Below, one piece after another: positions 35,068-46,968 of a stretch of 64,000 nt of DNA. The DNA lies in contig JAKMXF010000111.1 in NCBI GenBank assembly GCA_024704765.1, forward strand, positions 1,194,619-1,258,618. Reading direction: 5' to 3'. Below the pieces are notes generated by a model. The model made no database searches. It saw only the letters and a program-made list of their open reading frames with translations, and was not told the DNA's origin. Source of the stretch: Oopsacas minuta. Lineage: Eukaryota > Porifera > Hexactinellida > Lyssacinosida > Leucopsacidae. Positions within the stretch are counted from its first letter, which is position 1; each line of letters begins with the position of its first letter. Made by a program: the position numbers and the translations under genes.

Positions 35068-36235
35068 ATGAACACTGTATTGGCTCGATTGAATGCAATA
35101 TTTGCATTCTCCCTAACTGTCCTTGCAGTTTGCGCTTTCCTCCTATTCATTACTTCAATACCTCTGAACAATTTTCTAAATGACGTCACTATTCTACCTA
35201 GTCAGGTGAAAGTACGTAATGTTAGAGAGTTCCCTCGGTCTCCTGTTACGTCAGACCTAGGCTATCTGGTGTTTGATCTGTCAGCTAACCTGTCAGGTCT
35301 CTTCCATTGGAATTGTAAAGAGGTGTTTCTCTATCTGACAGCTGAGTACCAAACTGAAGATAATACTTTGAACCAGGTTAGTCATTTTCTTAGTTTTGTT
35401 GTTGATAGATATTTTCTATATGTTATTGTTTAGTATTTATATAGTTATCAGACGCAGGTAGTTATTATATTTTCATCATTGAATAGATAAAATGCATAAT
35501 CACATATAAACCATGTACTTGTATCTATTCATTAATTCTCCTCACATGATACTGGGGTATTGCATGACAGGCCGCAACTAAGGCATTTTAGGTGGCCACG
35601 CGCCAGGGAATTATACAATTTATTCGGAGCTCGCACCTAGCACTCCTCTCAAATTTCATACACCTAAATCAGTAAGTTAGTGTTATGGTAAACGTAAAGG
35701 GAAAGATCTTCAATTTTCATGCTCCCAATATAATACGCCTATTGCAGTGTACGGCGCTCCTTGATAAATCCTTGACACGTGGCCACCCAGTTTCGACTCC
35801 ATCCTAATACAAAAAGTATAGGCGGGTGGGCATGTCGCCATATTTCCCACCCAGATTCAAGAGCCTAGTTGTGCCAATATTGTATAATAATATAATTTTA
35901 GCAGCTAGCGGCAATTCCCTAGTTTCCTAGCTACCCCGATTAATATTTGGTTACAATTCAATGCTCGAGTGGCGATTAGGCTACTATTCGAGATAATACA
36001 GTATTCTATCTAGATTATACTCTGGGATTCAATAATCCTCAGACATGGAAACTTACTTCTTGATTATCGTAATATGAATACCAAGTATCCTTTCTTTGAT
36101 GATGGACACGGTCTGAGGGGTAGAAATATTTCTCTAATTTTATCTTGGAATACTATACCTAATGCTGGTATGTTACCTATGTACTCTACTGATAGAGACC
36201 AAGTACGATTCTCATTTCCTAGATTGTATGAGTAG
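35068..36235 (+). CDS. SPCS3: signal peptidase complex subunit 3, copy B
   Basis: Exons 35068..35376 and 36014..36235 give a 176-residue protein identical to copy A in exon 1 and differing in exon 2 by a Lys-to-Arg change (HGLKG to HGLRG). Both splice sites are preserved. Both copies are therefore potentially functional, doubling gene dose of an ER signal-peptidase subunit, while the other genes of the unit are broken. The divergent spacer to the SAM exon is also retained. Confidence 0.94.
35572..35871. repeat. MITE in SPCS3 intron, copy B
   Basis: This is the same nested inverted-repeat element as at 25199-25492, with scattered substitutions (GGTGGCCACGCGCC in place of GGTGGCCACGTGCC). Confidence 0.7.
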
Positions 36236-36282
36236 CTTATTAAACGGTTATATGTTTGGTGTAATTATTTATTCATAATCCT

Positions 36283-37840
36283 TCTAATCCAGTGTATAAT
36301 TAATTACAATAGGCTACACGTAATGAGCCACATCGCATCGGGTCAGGCCATTTTGGCCCGATTAAGCTGAATAAAGGCGTTGGTCCAATTTATTAACAGG
36401 AGTTATTTAACACTATTTATATGATTCTGTTTCTGGCAATATGACCGACCTAATTAACCGGGGAATCAAATAAGCAGAGTCTAGTGCGAATTTTGAAATA
36501 TATTATAGAGTATTTTGCACATTTTTTCACATTTTATGAATTATTTGTTGAATATAATTGTGGTCACCTGCTTGGTTCTCTCTTAATTGGGACAAACATC
36601 CTAGAACTAACGTATCTCGATTAAGCTGATTCGGCTGGACTAATTAATTGAATGATTTTTAAATGAAGTGCATAAGAGCTAGCTAGTAGAGTAGATATAT
36701 TATGGTTTGGGACATAATTTGATTCGAAACCTCTTTCATCAGCTTGTCATTTCCTGAATGTACGTTTACAGTAAATACATATGTGATGTGTGTTCGCTCC
36801 CTAATGTGATATTTTATTTGTGATTTGAGTTTATTTGAACTTAATATAATTGTATTAATACAATTGCAGGAAGTTATATACATCCATACAAACGTTAATT
36901 CATACATAAAATATGCTAAGGGAGATGTTAACATTATTGGTTTATACATTTCTCTAAATGCTATTTCATGGCTCTGAAACGCAAAATTCAAGGGCGGGAC
37001 GGATAGCACCGTCAGTCACGAAATATACTGTATATGTATTCCAACAGGGCAAAATTCTTAAATGATAAGTTTAGTGAAAATAACCAATCCTTTCATAAAC
37101 CTTCCATTACATGTCTGACAGTCTGACAGCCAGTCTACAATATGTTCGATAGTATGTGGAGGAAGTAGTAAGTAGTAAGTATTTATCAAATAGTTTGTCA
37201 ACAAATATGTGTGTTTTCTTTCCGGTTAATTAGTTAAAATGATGGCAAAAGTTTCACTAGATCAAAGTGAAGTCAATACTTTGGTGAGTCTTGTGTATGT
37301 TTTCTAGTAAGAACAATATTTAGAAGATGCATAAACCAATAATGTCCAGATCTCCCGCGGTAGATGTTAACATGTTCCAAATATCAACATCTCCCTTAGG
37401 AAATATAAGTTTACAACATAAGTTACATTAGTAAATATTTGAAGCAAGGTTGAAACCAAACATGAATTATTCGCTTTGAAGTATACACTCCTTTTATACG
37501 TATTTATAATATTGTATGGTAGTAATTATAAATAGTGACACAGATGGCACAAATAATTATTTTCAATCACTTCCTCAACACAACTTAGCTATTATTAAAG
37601 TGTTAATAGAATTGACTTCCTGCTACCACATAAAGTGTCTTCAGAAGACTGATTAGACAATATATATAATGAATACAACTTGAAGAATAGTATAATTTTA
37701 CATTTTATTATACTACTCAGTGTCAAAGTACACCTGTGGCTGAAAGTTACTCCTTAATCGTACAATACGTATATCCATAATCTACAAAGTGGTCGTTATT
37801 ACTGTCTAGTAGGCATATACATTCTTCTACAGTTAAATAC
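36283..37840. other. intergenic with repeat fragments
   Basis: A copy of the AATCGGGCC-type repeat lies at 36325-36425 (GGTCAGGCCATTTTGGCCCGATTAAG), and a GGTTGAAACC fragment lies near 37446. A possible small first exon begins ATGATGGCAAAAG near 37240 and ends at a GTGAGT donor near 37282, but no matching downstream exon was found. Confidence 0.5.
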
Positions 37841-40800
37841 ATGGCAACTCTTGAACAAGGCTATTCGACTGCATTTGAAGATTTATTCAGCAGGAAACCT
37901 ATAGCTCCTACCAGTCCTTATTCTAAGAGAAGATCGATATCGCCCATGGCAGAAGCTACTGTAAAAATCCGTACATTGGTGGACAATATTAAAGAGAATG
38001 CCAGATACCGTCTTTCTATTCGTATGAAGAAGGATAGCGGACAAGCCGATAGGTTTCGCCCCTTTCCATTCACTAATTCCTCTGAAAAAGAACTACCTAC
38101 TTATAGTGATGTCCTGCATGAAGAAATACAGCGGAAATACGAGGAAGAGCTCGAAAAACGGCCCAACTCGGAGCCACAAGGTCAAGTCGCGTTTCCACCT
38201 AAAGAACTTTACCCTCAGTTCTTAGAAACTCTGCCTGATGACAGATTACATCAAGCTAGTTTATCTCCTGAAGAGAATATGTCTGCTTATCTGAGTGCCT
38301 TACAGAGCACTTTGTGTCTGTTAGAAGCAGGGCTGAGCAAGGCAGACGGAAAAACTATGTTAACTAAGGTACAGGAAGTATTTGATATTCAAGATGAAGA
38401 GCAAGAGAGCTGGTTAGAGCACATCACAAAAAGTGCAGATTTCAATTACAGTATTCAATGCAGGTAAATATTAAGTTTAATTCATTGACTTTTAATTATG
38501 TAATTTGTATTCAATAATTTTATTGTTGTATTTATAGAGTGGTTAGTGTGGGTTACATAGTAGAAAAGTATAGAAGAGATGACATATACTGTCGTGTTGG
38601 TATATCTCATATAAATCCTGATTCTATCAGTCCAAAGACTCACATCACAGAGCTGGTAAGATATTCACCGCTTCAAACTACGTATTTTCATATTTTATTA
38701 TGATCTTTATTTCAGATTAGTGAGAACCACTGGGAGAGTACCTCTTCGATTTCTCTAGCGAGGAGTGGAGTAGGATTTGATGAGACAAAGATATTACCTC
38801 TACCAAAAAAAAATCTTTTCTTCTTCCTTGAGCTCTGGTCAGGCTCTGAGTTTGCTCTTCCCTCTCAGAGCAGATATTCTCCTCGGATGAGAGAAGCTTC
38901 CAGACCGACCTCTGACCACCCTCTCTTCAATTCCAATGAATCTAGTAGTAACTACTCCTCATCTAAGAGGAATAGCTCTTCTCCCAATCTATACGGTAAA
39001 TTTCAATTTGATATTAGCAAGAATTGATACACTAGAGTTAAGAAAAACGTATAGAAGTTTATTACGAACCTATTTTTAGAAAGTATGAGTTTACCACGCA
39101 ATGTACCCTCGCGACCTGCACCAGAGAATGAAGATAGAGTGCGAATGATAGGAGGCTGTATTCCAGCACGCTTCATGCATATCCCTGTATTTCACGGGTT
39201 GAGGCCGACACCCAGTCCTCGTTCCAAGAGCACAGGGGATGTATTCATAGGACGTATGTACATTGATGCACAGAAGATAACAATAGAGTGTGCTGGAGGA
39301 GCTGTGCAATCCTACCCTCTATTTTCAAGGTAATTACACTAAATTTCTTTAAATAAGAAACTTAATTAATTGAATAAGTCATAGCATATTAGCTAGCATA
39401 TTAGCTAGCAAATGTATTCAATAATGCAAATGAGTTAGTAATGTCCGCTGAGGTGATTAAATTGATTAATTATTCTGAATTGTGCTGAACTCTCTAATAT
39501 TGTTTGGCTGTATAACCATTCTAGATGATTATCTAGTGTCTATTTAATTAAGATATTATTAAGACAATTATTTCATTAGTCTACTGAATCATTATCTAGG
39601 TCTGGAAAACACATGAGGGGCACTATACAGTTACAACTACGACTTGTGTCACGGTGTATTCTATCGAATGAACGTCTTTTTCAAAATTGCCCTACATTTG
39701 ACGTCACGAGACCATCAGCTTTAGAACCCTTGGAGTTACATAGGAATGTACAAGTTGCATTAGCTAAGTACGAGATAGAAAATTCTAATGACAGGATTTG
39801 GGATGGAAGTTTCGATTCTTATTTCAAAGCTCTTTTGAAACAACACCGTTTTGATCATGAGTTGACTGAGGTATGTATTCGTTAGATATAATTTATAAAC
39901 TAAAATATTATCATACAGTACGTAATACAATGGTTATTAGGTTCAGAGTGCAGTAGCTACTTTAGATGTTCTTAGTAAGGTACAACCCTCTCTCTATTGT
40001 AAGGCTACTACTCTAGAGTCTCATTTCAATAGACTATTGGTCCTCTTCGAGGGTTCAGACTCTGGACTGGGCCCGGGGGAGAAAAAATTACTCCGTCGTA
40101 CTCTAGAGGGTCTCATGGATTATCATCTACACGGACTAGCTCTTAACATGCTATTTGTTGTCACTACTGAGAGAGAGAAGAGTCAAAAAGTAATTGCAGA
40201 AGTTGACAATCTTCTAGATGTAAGTTACTTACGAGCTAGCTAAACAGTTAATTACGCTAATAATAGAATGGAAATATTTCATTGCAGATATTTCTGTGAT
40301 TACTGATTAGTATTCACTAATTGTTAAGATATACCAAATTATGAAAAGTTAAGTTGAACATTACTTTATTGTGAACAAAGCCGGTTGTACCAATAAAAAC
40401 ATCTGCAATTATGATCATACTATAAATAGATTTGACTATAATGATTAATAAATAATTATCCTATGTGATTAGGTGATAAATAAACTGATGAAAGAACTCT
40501 CTATATATCATTATGAAACAGAAACAAAATTCCGTCTAGAGCAGAAAGTAATGCATCTGGTTACTCTATGTTTTGACTCGTGTCTAGAGACTTATTCTAT
40601 TACAACTTTTCGATTTATTTGTCTTGTTGAGGGCATTCACGAATACCTGAGAAAGATAAGAGACTATAAAACTACATACACTATAGAGGGGGAATGTTTG
40701 AGACATCTCTACAAGTGTATTATTATGCATCTAACTGAGTGTATTAGAAGGTTCATGACAGGAGAAGCTGTTTCCAGGTGAGTTAAATAATAACTGCTTG

Positions 40801-43117
40801 TATACGAATAATCTCAATAATATTTGTAATGTTGGATTACATATCTCATTTGATTTATAGGAATAATTATAAGAAATAGGAAGAATAATGTTATATCTTT
40901 TACTTCATTATTCTATATTGTCATAAATAAGGCGTATACATTTACATATTTCTAAGAAGGTTTAAACACAATGGGTGTGACTCCCCTTGAGAATATTACC
41001 TCATTTTATGGATCATAATAATGGAATATAATCCTTAAGATATCATCTAATATACTTATTAATTGAATATTCATTTTTACCAAGAATTACATAATACACA
41101 TTACATATTACTAATATGAAAATAAATATAAATTTTCCGTAATGTGGGTTGAATTGCTGACATCCATAAATGAACATGCCAATATAGCATTGATTTTATC
41201 AGAATATTTTCCATTTATGAAGGATTATATTCGGGAAATATAATCTCTACGGAATATTTATTATATCATATTTATTCACAGAGCAACTGAACTTGAGACA
41301 ATTCGTCAAGAAATATACTCTCTCTACGTTGTCATAAGGAATATACAAGAACTCAGACCTTCTTTTACAATTATAACCAGTGAAGATGGACAGAACAATG
41401 AAATACTACAACCATTTGAGTCTTACATAATACCTTGGTTTGGAGATATCTGTTCTAGATCGTGTGATGTTGTGAGGGATGCTATTATGGTAAGTATTTA
41501 TCATAAAGCATATCTATCATATACCTGAATGTATCTGAACAGTTCCAACTGCTTTGTGGATCTATCAATTGTTCATATACATACATCTCCCTTTTTGAGA
41601 ATTTTAATATAATCATTTTGGGATATCCTACTCTAATCTACAAAATGTATTTTACCATTCTTTAACCACGCAAGACAATACAAGAATTGTCTGTTTTTGC
41701 TAATTATATGCATTTCTATATGCAACGACAATCTTTAATATTGATAATTAGTTGTTGCTCCACAACTTAACAATTCATTTCATTACTTCTAGGCTAGGTG
41801 GTGGCACTAGGGTCATATTACGTTAAATTAGTTGAAAGCACTGCTCAGTTTTGGAATGATCGTTGAATTACTTAGCTGGGGAGATTAACTAAATTAATAA
41901 TAGCAATTATGACATGATAACCCATCTGCTATCTAATGAGGATATCTTTTACTCAAAATGTGATTTTACAACTGCAACGTTACTGGAATAATACAATTAC
42001 ATTGGAGACACAAAGTTAATACTAAACTTAGTCAAAATACATGCACAATTTAATTCACTTCCCAATGCCTTTTCAATGAGAATAACCTAAGCTAATATAT
42101 ACTGATAAAGAGCATATGTAGTTTGACGGTCCCTTGTTGTTCTTATTAAAAAGAGTCTACAATAAATAAGATCTTGTTAGTTAATAGGGTATATGATAAT
42201 AAATATTGTTAATCTTTCAGGTAGACCAGCTTGTTCCTGTGGACATTCATGTGAAGTACAGCACAATGGTGGTTGACATAGATGGAATTCTGAATGATAC
42301 ATATCACTTCTTACGTCGTTTCCAATGGGCACGACCTCAAGCCTTTGCTAAACTGATAGAACGAGTACTTCACTATCTGCATAGATTAGTGGATATATTC
42401 GTAATACAGTCTAGAGAGAAGCTAAGCAGGGTTAATTCTGAATTTCCGTATATAACCAATGAAGAGGTGAGTTGCACTAATTTATGATTCAAAACTTGAC
42501 TTCATTACGCTATCTGCCCCAAATACTTTACTACCCCAATAGCAATAAAATAATACATCCAATATTTCTAGATTATAATCCTGGAGAACACTTGTAAAAT
42601 GCATGAGGTACTGGAAACAGCTAAAGAAAAGATCTGTAAAGTATCAACAGTAACAAAGGCATCAATATGTAACATAGACGAGAATATAGAGACAATCCAC
42701 GAGAGATTAGACACATATATAGAAGCAGTCATCTCACAAATGGCTAAAATGTTCTCTGCCGATGCTAAAGATTATTTAAAGGATGTATTGAAATTACCAA
42801 AGGATAACTCACTGATACAACCAATGAACAAATGGAACAGTTTCATATATACTATAACACAACGAGTATCTACCAATACATCTCTTGATGTCCTTAGAAT
42901 AATATACCAAATGATGTGGGATGATATTTTAGAAATAATAGTTAAACAATTAGACAGGAAACAATTCAAACTCAAAGGTAAACTCCAAGAAAGATTAGAC
43001 AATATTATGCCAATGATGTATGACTATTTTCACCGAGAAGGAGAAGGTTTGAAACCAGAAGAGCTGAAGACAGAGAACTACGCTAATATCATATACAAAT
43101 TAATCAAACATCATTAA
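37841..43117 (+). CDS. Munc13/BAIAP3-like MUN-domain protein, ten exons
   Basis: The UNC13/BAIAP3 family primes vesicles for SNARE-dependent exocytosis through the MUN domain. Exons are 37841..38463, 38538..38655, 38716..38995, 39080..39329, 39600..39870, 39941..40219, 40473..40777, 41282..41489, 42221..42466 and 42572..43117. All use GT-AG and keep frame (3126 nt, 1041 residues). Residues ~1-207 are a low-similarity N-terminus. A C2-like domain follows (DDIYCRVGIS, FFFLELWSG, FIGRMYID, GTIQLQLRL), then the helical MUN region (RPQAFAKLIERVLHYLHR). The end is the family's C-terminal block (YFHREGEGLKPEELKTENY). The stop comes right after MHD2, so the usual second C2 domain is absent. Whether it is BAIAP3-like or UNC13D-like cannot be decided by eye. 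Confidence 0.75.
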
Positions 43118-43748
43118 CGTTTTTCCCATTCCAAAATGACTTTTCACCAATCAAACTTTCGAGCATTTTACTTAGCCATCAAGTTAGCTAGTTTGATACA
43201 AATGCTCTATATACTAGTAATGCTATACTGCATAAAGCTTATAAATATGTATAAATTGACATTTTATATTTTCATCTCATTAATTCTTTCTATAAATTGT
43301 ATCAATTACTCTAATACAATAAGTTACCTTATTACCCGAAACATACGTACAGTACAGTAGTACTAGTACTATTCGGGGAAAGACGGTACTCAATTCTTTC
43401 TCTAATCATAGTAGAAAGTTAAAATAATCTCAGTTGATAACTTGAGTCGCCTCAATTGTAGAAAGTGTTTCTAATCAGTAATATAGGTTGCTAGTAGGGC
43501 TCCCTATCTCTTATCCTATACGCTATGTATTAAATTTTATTAATATTATAATTTTAACGAATGATACTGTATGAAATTTCGCATGTGTGTTGATAATCTG
43601 AAAACATAACTGTTGGTAATTTAACGACAGTTTTGTTGTTAATTTGCAGGCATCTCTTATTAAGATTGTATAACATTCAATTGTACGACAACTTTAACAT
43701 AATTAATTCCAGCAGCAGCATAGCGTATAGCATTATAAAAATATATAA
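43118..43748. other. convergent spacer
   Basis: It lies between the MUN gene and the last exon of the - strand gene. It is AT-rich with no gene or clear repeat. Confidence 0.5.
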
Positions 43749-46373
43749 TTAATCATTCTCTAATAATTCGTCTCCTTGTACGAGTGGTACTGTGTCTCTC
43801 ACTTCCACCTCACTAGTGTATCTAGCTGCTACTACTGTAGTATCTCTGTATCTCCAGCAGCAGAATAAGCTACCGTTACGTGTAGGAAGAGAGTGATGTG
43901 TTAAGGTAGATACTGTAGGCATAGGTTCTGAGTTTATGTAACTTGATATAGAAGTGTTATCTGATTCTCTGGAGCTGTTCAAACGATTCAAGATGTCTCG
44001 AGATGATAGTTTGTTTGGTGTCTTCCCTTTCTGAATACGCTTCAGTTTGTTTTCTAAATGAACTAGTAGTATAAAACTTTTATATTAAGATTATAATGTC
44101 CTCCTATCAATGTGAATTAACTCCTAATCTTAGGAATCTAACATTCCTTGAATGCAAGTAATCACTGCTGGATCAGATAACCTCCTTACAAGATATCAAG
44201 TCAGCCTCAGATCGAATGGTAGTCTGTGTGTAGAGTTTATATATTTGTAGATTTTAAGATGTTCTATAACTAAACTCTAAATAAATTCGAGCTAAGAATA
44301 TACATATCGTATTATATGGATTAGCCCCCACACATCCTCGATAATCGCCTCACGCGGAGGGGTGGCGAATTCCAATAAATAAATAATATTTCAACGCTAA
44401 TGAAGCAAATTATGGGAGTTTGTGAATTTTTAACGCTTCACTTGAACAATACATAAATACACACGAATTCAGGGATAGAATCTTTACATATTTGTAGGAA
44501 ATAATATACCTAAACTCTGCATATATTGCTACAAAAAACTTTATTAGAACTACAGTTAACTAAATATCTGAGATGGCATTCAACCCGTTCATATACGTAG
44601 CAGGGTTGGTGATGGAAGCACCATTGTACCATTTGGTGCTGGAAGGACTACTGGTCATTTGGATATTCCAGCTGTTATTCTCTAAGAGCTACTACATCAG
44701 GAAGCGTCCAGGCCTGAGCGCTAAAGAAGAGGAGGAGTTGATAGCCGAATGGACCCCTGAGCCTCTGGTTCCTCCCTGTGATGATCCACCCCCTGAAAAC
44801 AACAACATAGTAGATAAGATTGCAACTAGAACAATATCAATCAACGGAGAAGAACGTCTAAACTTAGCAACCACTTCATTCCATGGAATGAATGGGGATA
44901 AGAGTTGCATTGAGACAGCACTGAGTGCAATCGATAAGTATGGGGTTGGAGCTTGTGGTCCTCGTGCTTTCTACGGTACCATTGACATCCATCTGGAGTT
45001 TGAGAAGCGAATAGCAGCACATATGGGAGCAGAAATAGCCATCCTATACTCATACGGGTTCTCAACAGTAAGCAGTAGTATCAATTGCTACTGCAAACGA
45101 ATGGATATAGTATTCTGTGATGAAGGTGCCAATCTAGCTATCAAGAAGGGGATCGAGGCATCACGCTCTAAAGTACGTTATTTCAAGCACAATGATACTG
45201 ATGACCTGAATACTCTCCTGGAAGAACACGCTAGATGGGAGCGCAAAAATTCGCGACAAGCTAAGGTAACAAAAAAGTTCCTGGTAGCAGAGGGTCTGTA
45301 CAATTACTACGGAGACATCTGTCCATTGAAAGAACTGATCGCTTTCAAGTACAAATACGGAGCTAGACTGATTATTGATGAGAGCTACTCGTTCGGAGTC
45401 CTGGGGGAGACAGGAAGGGGAGTGGCGGAGTATTTCGGAGCCGACAACTCAGACATTGACGTGGTCACTGTATCGATGGACCATGCACTCGGCTCCAACG
45501 GAGGTTTCGCATACGGTACTGCTTACATGATAGAAATACAAAGACTGGGAGGTCTCGGGTACTGCTTCTCAGCTGCGCTACCTCCCTATCTGACAGCCTC
45601 AGCTCTCAAGGCTCTAGAACTTATTGATGAGAATCCTAAACTCATTTCACGTTTGAAAGAGAATTCCAACTATTTATACGACCAGCTCTGGTCTCTAGAC
45701 GGAATCAAGCTTAGCAACCATAGGGACTCTCCGGTATTTCACTTGCGACTGATGGCGCCCACAACCTGGGGGCAGGACTTCGCTCTGCTTCAGAGAGCTG
45801 CAGAGAGAATTAACGCTAGGGGAGTAGCTGTAACTATGACAACGTATGTACGCAGTGAGGAATTGATTCTCCCAGAACCTAGTCTGCGCATTGTAGTAAA
45901 CAGCTGTTTAACACGAGAAGACATTACACGTGTGTCAGGTGTAGTATCTGAGGTAGTGACAGAGATGCTAGATGCTAAGTGAAGATAGCATCTATTTACT
46001 CGTTGCTGACTGGAATAGCAATAACTATAGTACATACTTTATTATTATTCACTGTTTTTAGTTGTCGTTATAGCAGGTTACACTGTATTAAAAATTGAAT
46101 AATATTTAATTTCTATAAATACTTACATTACTTACCCATGCGCCTGAGACCCTTCTCTAAATCCAATGGAGGTGGCAGCTCTGGGCAAGGCATGAGATGG
46201 GCTGGGAATTGTTTATCTTGAGAAGTAAAATCGTTATCGAATTTGTTGCCAAGTTTCTTTGAGCTACAATTCTCTAGTTTAGATTGCCATAAGTCTGAAC
46301 CATCTTCTGAGGGTGTGTCTGGTGTCCAGGGATCTGCATAGAATGACTCACTCAACAGAGATATATTCTGCAT
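43749..46373 (-). CDS. unidentified two-exon gene whose intron contains SPTLC1
   Basis: Exon 1 is 46136..46373 and ends at a GTAAGTAAG donor in phase 1. A second open block, 43749..44062, has two alternative acceptors 9 nt apart (exon to 44062 or 44053), both in the matching phase. Joined, they give about 183 residues. Exon 1 is acidic and Pro-rich (FYADPWTPDTPSEDGSDLW). Exon 2 begins with a basic helix (LKRIQKGKTPNKLSSRDIL) and then has Ser/Thr-rich text with FCCWRY. No domain is recognised. The link between the exons rests on phase and splice sites only. Other exons could exist on either side, and a splice acceptor (AAATGCAG) just upstream of the ATG leaves the start open. Confidence 0.4.
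44573..45982 (+). CDS. SPTLC1: serine palmitoyltransferase subunit 1 (LCB1)
   Basis: SPTLC1 is the non-catalytic partner of SPTLC2 in serine palmitoyltransferase, the first step of sphingolipid synthesis, at the ER membrane. The product has 469 residues (human 473) in a single exon. A membrane helix lies at about 15-38, followed by the AONS-fold domain. SFHGMNGD near 104, YGVGACGPRAFYGT with the conserved Cys at residue 128, and DESYSFGVLGETGRG are clear. As expected for LCB1, the PLP-binding Lys is absent (VSMDHALGSNGGF at that place). It is intact and appears to sit inside an intron of an opposite-strand gene. Confidence 0.96.
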   Translation: MAFNPFIYVAGLVMEAPLYHLVLEGLLVIWIFQLLFSKSYYIRKRPGLSAKEEEELIAEWTPEPLVPPCDDPPPENNNIVDKIATRTISINGEERLNLATTSFHGMNGDKSCIETALSAIDKYGVGACGPRAFYGTIDIHLEFEKRIAAHMGAEIAILYSYGFSTVSSSINCYCKRMDIVFCDEGANLAIKKGIEASRSKVRYFKHNDTDDLNTLLEEHARWERKNSRQAKVTKKFLVAEGLYNYYGDICPLKELIAFKYKYGARLIIDESYSFGVLGETGRGVAEYFGADNSDIDVVTVSMDHALGSNGGFAYGTAYMIEIQRLGGLGYCFSAALPPYLTASALKALELIDENPKLISRLKENSNYLYDQLWSLDGIKLSNHRDSPVFHLRLMAPTTWGQDFALLQRAAERINARGVAVTMTTYVRSEELILPEPSLRIVVNSCLTREDITRVSGVVSEVVTEMLDAK

Positions 46374-46968
46374 TTAATCTTACTTATATAAAATACCATA
46401 TATCATTAAATTTCTTAAAGCAGCATCTCAGATTTATGGCTTATTCTCATTCTACTGATTGATTACATACCTACAAACTCTTCAAATGGTCTCTGGACTA
46501 TCCAGGGATTTTGTTGGGTGGACGTTTTGTTCAACTGAGTTTTGACAAAATTTGCAATTGGGATGGCTATGCACTTGCAACAGCTTCAAGATTGTATTTA
46601 AATTTATTCTCTCATATAATACATAACATATGCAAACAGGATTAGTTTTAATAGCACTTTTTAAAATACTAATTACTGTAGAACTCGGATAAGACACCTT
46701 CGGGAAGCCAACATACTAATTACTATCCGAGCGTACTTCTTATCCGGTTAGAGATTGTACGTATATAATTAATGGACGCTAAATTTTGAGTTTGAAAGAA
46801 GTTCGTATTATCCCAGTGTACTTCTTATCCGAATATGTCTTACCGAGTTCTACTGTATGTTCTAACTAATAAATAGGAAGAAATTTAATATCCTAAGTAA
46901 TGTAATATTTATTTGCCTGTTTAGAGTTTACTCAATTAAGCTCAAAGTCATTCTACTGTGAAATAATA
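46374..46968. other. spacer with one MITE
   Basis: It lies between the - strand gene start and the TRAF-type gene. Apart from the inverted-repeat element at 46675-46857 nothing is recognised. Confidence 0.5.
46675..46857. repeat. MITE with TAGAACTCGG ends
   Basis: TGTAGAACTCGGATAAGACA at the left end faces TGTCTTACCGAGTTCTACTG at the right end, about 183 bp in all. Internal subrepeats (CTTCTTATCCG twice) and the terminal inverted repeats indicate a short non-autonomous DNA element. Confidence 0.75.

Larger units (their letters stand above)
25895..36282. repeat. tandem segmental duplication, unit B
   Basis: This is the second copy of the 15761-25899 unit. It is joined head to tail at AATCC and ends near 36282, where similarity to unit A stops after TTATTCATAATCC. 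It carries the decayed + gene without a SAM exon, the - gene, and an intact SPCS3. Confidence 0.92.

Noticed and set aside
37240-37282. Possible first exon (starts MMAKVSLDQSEVNTL) ending at a GTGAGT donor
   Set aside because: It is phase 0, but the frame upstream of the next gene's ATG does not match, and no other partner exon was found.
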